Positions 23,806 through 32,138 of a DNA stretch of 32,138 bases are shown here, one piece after another (position 1 is the first letter of the stretch; every line of letters starts with the position of its first letter). The DNA comes from Ruminococcus sp. (GTDB taxonomy: Bacteria; Bacillota; Clostridia; Oscillospirales; Ruminococcaceae). The stretch lies in assembly GCA_024403935.1 (NCBI GenBank), contig JAKSQV010000018.1:1-32138 (forward strand), written 5' to 3'. Both the position numbers and the translations under genes were made by a program. Below the pieces are notes generated by a model that was not told the origin of the DNA, did no database searches, and saw only the letters and a program-made list of their open reading frames with translations.

Positions 23806-25859
23806 ATGAAAAAATGGAGTATCAGTGTACCTCAGAAGGAGCTTGTTTCAAAGCTCATGCTCGGATGCGGAGTCAGCTCACTGACAGCAGCCGCGCTTGC
23901 TTCAAAAGGATATTCCTCCCCTGAACACGTCATCGACAGTCTTAATACCGACTCTCTTTCCTCCCCCTTCCTCATCAAGGATATGCAGGAGGCGGCTGAT
24001 ACGATAAATTCAGCCATAGATGAGGGGCTTCGCATCTGTATCTACGGCGACTATGACTGCGACGGCGTAATGGCAACAGCTATACTCTATTCATATCTTA
24101 CCGAAACAGGCGCGGATGTGACCTGTTACATTCCCGAACGCTCCGAGGGATACGGACTTAACAAAAATGCAATAGACAAGCTGTCCGATGACGGCGTAAA
24201 TCTCATCGTTACCGTAGATAACGGTATTTCCGCCATTTCCGAGGCAGAATACATATACGCTTCGGGTATGAAGCTCGTTGTGACCGATCACCACCAGCAG
24301 GGTGATGCCCTGCCGCGTGCGGAGGCTGTTGTTGATCCTCACCGCCGCGACTGCTTCTCTCCATTCAAATTCAGCTGCGGAGCTGTTATTGCGCTCAAGC
24401 TCGTTGCCGCTCTCGACGGCGGCGACTACACCATGGCTCTCGAACAGTTCGGCGATCTCGCTGCCATAGCTACGGTGGCTGATATAGTCAGCCTTACAGG
24501 TGAAAACAGATTCATCGTGTCCTATGGCATGGAGCTGATAGACAACTCCGACCGCCCTGCTCTTATCGCACTGAAAGAGATCAGCGGTCTTGCAGGCAAA
24601 CACTGCGATACACATTCAATCGGTTTCGGACTTGCGCCGCGCATCAATGCAGCCGGCCGCTTCGGCTCACCGAAAAAAGCACTTGAACTGCTCCTCTGTG
24701 ACGACAGCGAACGTGCAGCGGAGCTTGCCACTGAACTCGACAGGCTCAATACCGAGCGCAAGCAGGCTGAAAACAGCATAGTTGCCGACATCTATTCCAT
24801 GATCGGCGACGATCCCTCACTTGTGCGCGGTCGTGTCGTCTTCATCTGCGGCAGGAACTGGCATCACGGTGTGATAGGCATAGTTGCCTCGCGCATAATG
24901 GAACAGCTCGGCAAACCGTGCTTCATCGCGTCCGAGGAGGACGGTGAGATACGCGGCTCGGCTCGTTCTTTCGGTGAGTTTTCAATATTCGGAGCTCTCA
25001 CTGCCGCTGCCGATACACTTGAAAAATTCGGAGGTCATCCCGGTGCGGGCGGCTTCACGATAAAACAGGGACAGACAGAGGATTTCCGCCGCCTCATCGA
25101 ACAGTATGCGGCAGAGAATTTCCCTGTGATGCCGCCTGCGGAGCTTCACGCTGACGCTCCGATCACTCCGACTGAACTCAATGTCCAGAATATCGGAGGA
25201 CTTTCTGTTCTTGAACCATTCGGCACAGGCAACGAAAAGCCCCTGTTCTACATGGAGAACGTTACGGTCACGGCAATAGTGCCGCTCTCGGGTGGTATCC
25301 ACTCCAAGCTGAAGATCAAATTCGGGTATACATCAGCAGATGCCCTGTTCTTCAGGAAAAGTCCGCAGGAGCTTACGGTAAAAGAGGGCGACGTCTGCGA
25401 TATGATAGTAACGCTCGGCACAAACGAATACAAGGGAAATGTCTCAGTCAGCATATATGTGAGCGGCATACGTCTCCACGGCTTTGAACAGAGCAGGTAC
25501 TTCAATGCGCTCAGCTCGTTTGAAGCCTTCACACGCGGAGAAAAGCTTCCGGACAACTACTATCCGTGGATGCTGCCGTCAAGGGAGATCTTCACAAAAT
25601 TATACAAGGGCATCCCCGAAAACGGGATACCGATGGATACACTGTATCTGCGGCTCGCCGACCGCAAGCTGAATTACTGCTGCTTCTGTGTGGCAGCAGA
25701 GGCTCTGCGCCAGCTCGGACTGGTGAATATTTCTTCGGCGGATCAGATCATCAGCAAATTGAATGTCAGTCAGAAGGCGCAGCTTGATTCTGCACCGATA
25801 CTCGTCAGATTACGGAAGATACTCGACGAGCTTTCAGCAAAAGTCAGAGGAGGAGAAAA

Positions 25860-25863
<4 letters not shown>
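23806..25863 (+). CDS. recJ: Single-stranded-DNA-specific exonuclease RecJ
   Basis: Cytoplasmic 5'-3' ssDNA exonuclease of 685 aa used in recombinational and mismatch repair. The DHH phosphoesterase motifs are seen: YGDYDCDGVMA (80-90), TVDNG and the DHH triad at 161-163, with further metal ligands in VVDPHRRDC and LAAIATVADIV. The DHHA1 region carries GRNWHHGVIGIVASR and GGHPGAGG, followed by an OB-type domain around residues 440-560. The C-terminus (about 560-685) is helical and probably interacts with partners. B. subtilis RecJ is about 786 aa, so this one is shorter at the end. Its last bases ATGA overlap the start of rel. Confidence 0.95.
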
Positions 25864-28154
<2,291 letters not shown>

Positions 28155-28166
28155 AAGGAGCATACA

Positions 28167-28784
28167 ATGAGAATAAAAACATTTCAGCTCGGTGAGCTCA
28201 ACTCAAACTGCTATCTCGTGGAAACAGCTCCTGCCCGATGCATTGCAATAGACTGCGGAGGCAATCCGCGCATACTGCTTGAATATATGCGTATGATGAA
28301 GCTGAAGCTGACAAAGATACTGCTCACTCACGGTCACTTTGACCACATGGGCGGTGCCGAGGAGCTTCGTGCCGCTACCGGTGCGGAGATATTCATCCAC
28401 GAGAGCGATGCGGCAATGCTTACAAGCTCATCGGCTTCTCTCCATTCATCCATTTCAATAATGCCGTTCAAGGCTGTCACAGACTACACCGTTGTACGCG
28501 GAGACTGCTGTATCAATGACGGCGACTGCTCGTTCCATGTTCTCCACACTCCCGGACATACTCACGGAAGCGTCTGCTATATCACAGATGACGTGATGTT
28601 TTCAGGCGATACGCTGTTCTGCTGCTCAGTCGGACGAACAGACTTCCCCGGCGGTGATTCACACTATATGATGAATTCACTGAAGCAGCTCAAGGAGCTT
28701 GAGGGCGATTACAAGGTCTTTCCCGGACACGGTGAGACTACCACACTCGAATACGAAAGAAATAATAATCCATTTATGAGATGA
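28167..28784 (+). CDS. Metallo-beta-lactamase-fold hydrolase (glyoxalase II-like)
   Basis: Small cytoplasmic hydrolase of 205 aa with a binuclear metal site: THGHFDHMGG (HxHxDH), HTPGHTHGS (third His), the bridging Asp in MFSGDTLF and the last His in FPGHGETTT. The length and motifs match the YqgX/GloB2-like group that is commonly next to rel in clostridia. The natural substrate is often unknown; a hydroxyacylglutathione-type thioester is possible, though Firmicutes usually lack glutathione. It starts 12 bases after rel and is followed within 4 bases by hemZ. Confidence 0.88.
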   Translation: MRIKTFQLGELNSNCYLVETAPARCIAIDCGGNPRILLEYMRMMKLKLTKILLTHGHFDHMGGAEELRAATGAEIFIHESDAAMLTSSSASLHSSISIMPFKAVTDYTVVRGDCCINDGDCSFHVLHTPGHTHGSVCYITDDVMFSGDTLFCCSVGRTDFPGGDSHYMMNSLKQLKELEGDYKVFPGHGETTTLEYERNNNPFMR

Positions 28785-28788
28785 TACT

Positions 28789-30270
28789 ATGAATAACGAT
28801 TCAAAAATGCCGATCGTTCTGATCGGCAATTCTTTTAAATACGAAACCGAAGCAACTCTGAAGCTTTTTTTCAACACGGCACGCTTCACATTCATCAACG
28901 ACAGGAACATGATCGAGGGCGACAGATATGTTGTTGCCGAGGTTTGCGGAGACAGTGAGCCGCGCCGTTTCATTGCCGAGGTATGTCTCGGCGGTGAGCC
29001 TGTCATCACCGAAGGTGAAGCATCATCGGATAAGCTCGAACATGAGATATGCCGTGCAATTTTCCACACGCTTTGCAGACTGACAGGCATACGTCCGCCA
29101 TGGGGGATCATGACGGGTATCCGCCCCGTAAAAAAGGTCACTGAGCTTATCGAAAAGGGCTTGGACAAGGAACAGATACGCTCTGAGCTGACCGAACGCT
29201 TTGAGCTGATGCCCGACAAATTTGAGCTTGCATACAGAACTGCCGTGAATCAGCTTCCTATCCTTGAAAAAATCGACCGCTCTGCTGCAAGCCTGTATGT
29301 CTCTATCCCCTTCTGTCCGACAAGATGCAGCTATTGTTCCTTTGTCTCACACAGCATGGATTCAGCACGCAAGCTGATGCCCGAATACATTTCCGCTCTG
29401 TGCCGTGAGCTTGAGATACTCGGAAATATCGTCCGTGAAACAGGTACCGTTATCGACACTATCTACTTTGGCGGCGGTACTCCGACATCTATATCTGCGG
29501 ACGAGCTCCGTGCTGTTATGGAGGCTGTCGGGCGCAGCTTTGACATCAGCAGCGTACGGGAATACAACGTTGAGGCAGGCCGCCCCGACACCATAACAGA
29601 GGAAAAGCTCCGCGTGATAAAGGAGCTTGGTGCTTCGCGAATATCCGTAAATCCGCAGACACTCAATGATGATGTGCTCCGTGTCATAGGCAGGCAGCAC
29701 TCAGGTGAGGATGCCATCCGTGCATTCGAGCTTGCACGCAGTCTCGGCTTCGACAACATCAATACAGACCTGATCGCCGGACTTCCTTCGGAGTCTCCTG
29801 AAAGCTTCCGCCGCACACTCGACCGTATCTGTGAGCTGTCTCCCGAAAGCATAACCATTCATACGCTCACTCTTAAACGCTCGGCAGATCTCTTCGGATT
29901 CAGTGAAGGGAACATCGGTAATCCTGCCGCGGAAATGGTTGACTACAGCATCGAAAAACTACATTCCTGCGGCTATCTCCCCTACTATATGTACAGACAG
30001 AAAAACACCATTGATAATCTCGAAAACGTCGGATATGCAAAAAAAGGCTTCGAGAGCTGGTACAATATCTTCATCATGGATGAGACACAGACCATTCTCG
30101 GCGCAGGCTGTGCCGCTTCCACAAAGCTCGTATATCCCGACGGAAAAATCAACCGCATCCACAATTATAAATTCCCGTATGAGTACATCAACCGCTTTGA
30201 CGAGCTTATGACCAAGAAAACGGAGGTAACGGAATGCCTGAAAAAAATAAAGTCTATACCGCAGAAATAA
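28789..30270 (+). CDS. hemZ: HemZ-type radical SAM protein (coproporphyrinogen dehydrogenase-like)
   Basis: Radical SAM enzyme of 493 aa related to oxygen-independent coproporphyrinogen III oxidase. The 4Fe-4S binding motif is CPTRCSYC (C176, C180, C183). The SAM-binding strand FGGGTPTS, the GADRISVNPQT-like segment (GASRISVNPQT) and TDLIAGLPSE follow. An N-terminal extension of about 165 residues with GIRPPWGIMTGIRPVKK is typical of HemZ. In Clostridia lacking the full haem pathway, HemZ-like proteins may serve another reaction, and no other haem gene is here. Its 3' end overlaps rlmD by 37 bases. Confidence 0.9.
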   Translation: MNNDSKMPIVLIGNSFKYETEATLKLFFNTARFTFINDRNMIEGDRYVVAEVCGDSEPRRFIAEVCLGGEPVITEGEASSDKLEHEICRAIFHTLCRLTGIRPPWGIMTGIRPVKKVTELIEKGLDKEQIRSELTERFELMPDKFELAYRTAVNQLPILEKIDRSAASLYVSIPFCPTRCSYCSFVSHSMDSARKLMPEYISALCRELEILGNIVRETGTVIDTIYFGGGTPTSISADELRAVMEAVGRSFDISSVREYNVEAGRPDTITEEKLRVIKELGASRISVNPQTLNDDVLRVIGRQHSGEDAIRAFELARSLGFDNINTDLIAGLPSESPESFRRTLDRICELSPESITIHTLTLKRSADLFGFSEGNIGNPAAEMVDYSIEKLHSCGYLPYYMYRQKNTIDNLENVGYAKKGFESWYNIFIMDETQTILGAGCAASTKLVYPDGKINRIHNYKFPYEYINRFDELMTKKTEVTECLKKIKSIPQK

Positions 30271-31592
30271 CAGCTCTGACCTCCGAAGGCAGCGGAGTCT
30301 GCCGCATCGACGGAATGGCTGTATTTGTACCTGAAACTGCGATCGGCGATGTCGCGGAAATCAAAATAGTCAAGGTCCTCAGCAGCTATGCCTACGGTAT
30401 CGTATACAGGATAATCACTCCATCCCCCGACCGCTTTGACCGCCCATGCTCTGTATATAAGAAATGCGGCGGATGCGTATACAGACATATCAGCTATGAT
30501 GCTGAATGCCGCGCAAAGGAAGCAGTTGTCCGCGATGCTTTTGAACGGATAGGTGGACTGTCTCCGAAGTTTGACAGCTTCCTTTCAGCCGATACTGCCG
30601 ACCGCTACCGCAATAAGGCACAGTATCCCCTTGCAGTTGCCGACGGAAAGGCTGTCTGCGGATTCTTTGCTCCGAGAAGTCACAGAGTCATCCCTATTGA
30701 GGACTGCCCTCTGCAGCCGAAGATATTCTCGGAAATCACCGAAACAATACTCGGCTTCATCAACGACAAAAAAATATCCGTCTACGATGAAACGAACGGC
30801 AACGGCATTATGCGGCATATATACCTTCGCACCGGAACACATTCAGGTGAGATAATGGTCTGTCTCGTAGCCCGCAAGGACATCTCACGCCAGCTTGCTC
30901 CGCTGTGCAGGAAGCTCTCCGAAAACTTCTCCGCCATAAAAAGCATAGTGCTGAATATCAACAATGCGCGCACGAATATCATACTCGGTGAGAAATGCAT
31001 TACTCTCTTCGGAAACGACACGATCTCTGATACAATGTGCGGCAATACCGTCGAGATCTCGCCGCTCTCATTCTATCAGATCAATACAAAACAGGCAGAA
31101 CGAATTTACGGAAAGGCACTTGAATATGCCGCTCCGACCGGCAGCGATACTATTGCCGACCTTTATTGCGGCGCAGGTACGATCGGTCTTTCCATGGCAC
31201 ACCAGGCAGGTCAGATCGTCGGAGTTGAGATAGTCCCAGAAGCCGTTGAAAACGCAGCAGCAAACGCATTGCGCAACGGCATCACTAACACGGAATTCCA
31301 CTGCGGAGATGCCGGAACAGTGTTCGCTGAGCTCCGTAAAAATGGCTGCTCCCCTGATATCATCGTTGTTGACCCGCCTCGCAAAGGATGCTCGGAAAAT
31401 ACCCTCAACATCATAGCAGAAGCTGCTCCGGATAAAGTGGTCATGATATCCTGCAATCCTTCGACTGCCGCACGGGATGCTAAGTTTCTCTGCAATCACG
31501 GCTACTCTGCCGACCGCGTCTGCGGTGCCGATCTTTTTCCAGCTACAAGGCACGTTGAGTGCGTGGTTCTGCTGTCACGAGAAAAATCCTGA
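30234..31592 (+). CDS. rlmD: 23S rRNA (uracil-5-)-methyltransferase, RlmD/RumA type
   Basis: SAM-dependent methyltransferase of 452 aa that methylates a uracil in rRNA (position 1939 in E. coli). An N-terminal TRAM domain is followed by a 4Fe-4S site with Cys at about 72, 78 and 81 (PCSVYKKCGGC) and another in IEDCPLQP. The SAM-binding motif is IADLYCGAGTIGLS, DPPRKGC follows, and the catalytic Cys lies in VVMISCNPSTAARD. The ribosome site GGAGG is inside the end of hemZ. The C-terminus is HVECVVLLSREKS; the codons for VECV and their flanks recur 333 bases downstream, so this 3' end is probably an integration target for a mobile element. Confidence 0.93.
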   Translation: MPEKNKVYTAEITALTSEGSGVCRIDGMAVFVPETAIGDVAEIKIVKVLSSYAYGIVYRIITPSPDRFDRPCSVYKKCGGCVYRHISYDAECRAKEAVVRDAFERIGGLSPKFDSFLSADTADRYRNKAQYPLAVADGKAVCGFFAPRSHRVIPIEDCPLQPKIFSEITETILGFINDKKISVYDETNGNGIMRHIYLRTGTHSGEIMVCLVARKDISRQLAPLCRKLSENFSAIKSIVLNINNARTNIILGEKCITLFGNDTISDTMCGNTVEISPLSFYQINTKQAERIYGKALEYAAPTGSDTIADLYCGAGTIGLSMAHQAGQIVGVEIVPEAVENAAANALRNGITNTEFHCGDAGTVFAELRKNGCSPDIIVVDPPRKGCSENTLNIIAEAAPDKVVMISCNPSTAARDAKFLCNHGYSADRVCGADLFPATRHVECVVLLSREKS

Positions 31593-31636
31593 AACGGCGT
31601 ATTTGCGCGGTTTATCGGCATCGCCCTTTTCCGATA

Positions 31637-31782
31637 ACAGCAGTTTCACCCACTCAAAATCTGTATGCGGGAACAGGTAAAAGGGCAAAATGACATACAC
31701 GGCACATTTGACAACCAATCCGCACACTTTGGTTTTTGACAACCAAATCAAGCACTCGATTTAGGGTGCGTGAAACTGCTTT
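31637..31782. repeat. Inverted and degenerate internal copies of the rlmD core motif
   Basis: Using the 19-base core GAGTGCGTGGTTCTGCTGT (31557-31575) as reference, an inverted copy GAGTGGGTGAAACTGCTGT lies at 31655-31637 (minus) and a direct copy GGGTGCGTGAAACTGCTTT at 31764-31782. These two share an 11-bp perfect inverted repeat, AGCAGTTTCAC (31639-31649) with GTGAAACTGCT (31770-31780). Confidence 0.6.
31707..31746 (+). repeat. Paired 12-base direct repeats (possible arm-type sites)
   Basis: TTTGACAACCAA occurs at 31707-31718 and 31735-31746, 28 bases apart. Short spaced direct repeats near a core site resemble integrase arm-binding sites, but the function is inferred. Confidence 0.45.
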
Positions 31783-32001
31783 TTCCGATTTTTCAGTGTG
31801 TGGATTGAATGTCGCACTGAAAAACAGCGTAAAATCGCTGAAAATTGACTAATCAAAAAATGCGATTTGGGTGATTGCAAAATAGCGTTGAGTGCGTGGA
31901 AATGTTGTCACACATACTATATATAAAAACAGGCTGCTATGAATGATCTGTTCGGCGGTTGATCGAACGTCAGGAACAAAAAATTTTATGGAGGAACTTA
32001 A

Positions 32002-32138
32002 ATGGAAAAGCTTGAAAACATGGAAAAAATTGAAGCCGCGCAGGCGGCACTTGGCGAATTTCTTGTCAGCATGATGCCCGTTCCGTGGAAGAAAATCTGC
32101 TATTACTTTAAGAAAGCGGGCGGTTCATCATCGCATCG
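32002..32138 (+). CDS. Partial ORF, possible YezG-like (DUF600) immunity protein
   Basis: Open from the ATG at 32002 to the window end (45 codons), with GGAGG 7 bases upstream. The N-terminus is helical and charged, then ALGEFLVSMMPVPWKKICYY and a Lys/Gly segment. The MxPxxWxKIxxY pattern resembles the start of YezG/DUF600 proteins, which are immunity partners of LXG-type toxins. Only the beginning is visible, so the match is tentative. It lies directly past the repeat region after rlmD, where cargo of an integrated element would be expected. Confidence 0.45.
   Translation, partial: MEKLENMEKIEAAQAALGEFLVSMMPVPWKKICYYFKKAGGSSSH

Larger units (their letters stand above)
31553..31911. repeat. 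26-base direct repeat (rlmD 3' end and downstream copy), candidate attachment sites
   Basis: Bases 31553-31578 inside the end of rlmD and 31886-31911 downstream align without gaps over 26 bases with 22 identities; the first 14 (CGTTGAGTGCGTGG) and the last 6 (TGTCAC) are identical. The spacing is 333 bases. The second copy still reads VECVEMLSH in frame, ending at a stop at 31946, like an alternative rlmD tail. I interpret this as attL/attR-like cores of an integrated element or a scar of one. Confidence 0.65.
31593..32001. other. Non-coding stretch between rlmD and the next ORF
   Basis: This 409-base gap has no supported gene. Besides the repeats listed separately, it holds a 10-bp hairpin TTTTTCAGTG/CACTGAAAAA (31789-31798 with 31815-31824), CAGCG/CGCTG (31825-31840) and TTATCGG/CCGATAA (31612-31618 with 31631-31637). 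The 31831-31930 part is visibly richer in A and T than the genes before it. I see no clear -35/-10 pair for the ORF at 32002. Confidence 0.6.

Noticed and set aside
31612-31637. TTATCGG/CCGATAA hairpin as the rlmD terminator
   Set aside because: The stem is only 7 bp with a 12-base loop and there is no T-run after it.

Overview
The window reads as chromosomal DNA from an endospore-forming, low-to-mid GC Firmicute, most likely a Ruminococcus-like member of the Oscillospiraceae. The evidence is the sporulation genes (spoIIGA-sigE, plus SpoIIM-like and SpoVB-like membrane proteins), the clostridial HemZ-type protein, the DUF624 and DUF2284 proteins, a cytoplasmic type I pullulanase, strong GGAGG ribosome sites and TATAAT promoters. 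I see no rRNA, tRNA, CRISPR array or transposase. Genes are tightly packed on both strands and separated by clear intrinsic terminators. The last 550 bases differ in character.

Layout. 1-1190: the end of an OmpR-type response regulator and its histidine kinase. 1192-3645 (minus): proC, a SpoIIM-like protein and a DUF624 protein. 3727-5840 (minus): two COG0523-type P-loop GTPases. One carries a large His/Cys-rich loop; the other has a degenerate P-loop fused to a YcgQ/TIGR03943-like C-terminal domain. Together they look like a metal (probably zinc) homeostasis pair. 6168-7822 (plus): an ACT-domain regulator and homoserine dehydrogenase. 7881-9962 (minus): an EF-G-like GTPase. 10101-13140 (minus): a SpoVB-like flippase and a MATE exporter. 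13302-15977 (plus): an AraC regulator and a type I pullulanase. 16038-18403 (minus): a three-gene cassette of HisC-like aminotransferase, DUF2284 cysteine protein and LicC-like nucleotidyltransferase. 18544-19758 (minus): a eukaryote-type UDP-sugar pyrophosphorylase. 20110-21957 (plus): a DEAD-box helicase and a 35-residue membrane peptide. 22058-23592 (plus): spoIIGA-sigE. 23806-31592 (plus): recJ, rel, a metallo-beta-lactamase-fold hydrolase, hemZ and rlmD, closely spaced or overlapping.

The most notable part is 31553-32138. The 3' end of rlmD is repeated 333 bp downstream as a 26-base direct repeat (22/26 identical). Two more copies of its core, one inverted, lie between, together with paired 12-base direct repeats and hairpins. 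A new ORF resembling a YezG-type immunity protein then begins and runs off the window. I read this as the attachment region of an integrative element that uses the rlmD (rumA) 3' end. Other points of interest are the GTPase-YcgQ fusion, the aminotransferase/DUF2284/nucleotidyltransferase cassette, non-ATG starts in several genes, and a recurrent TTGCA(T/A)-17-TATAAT promoter form.
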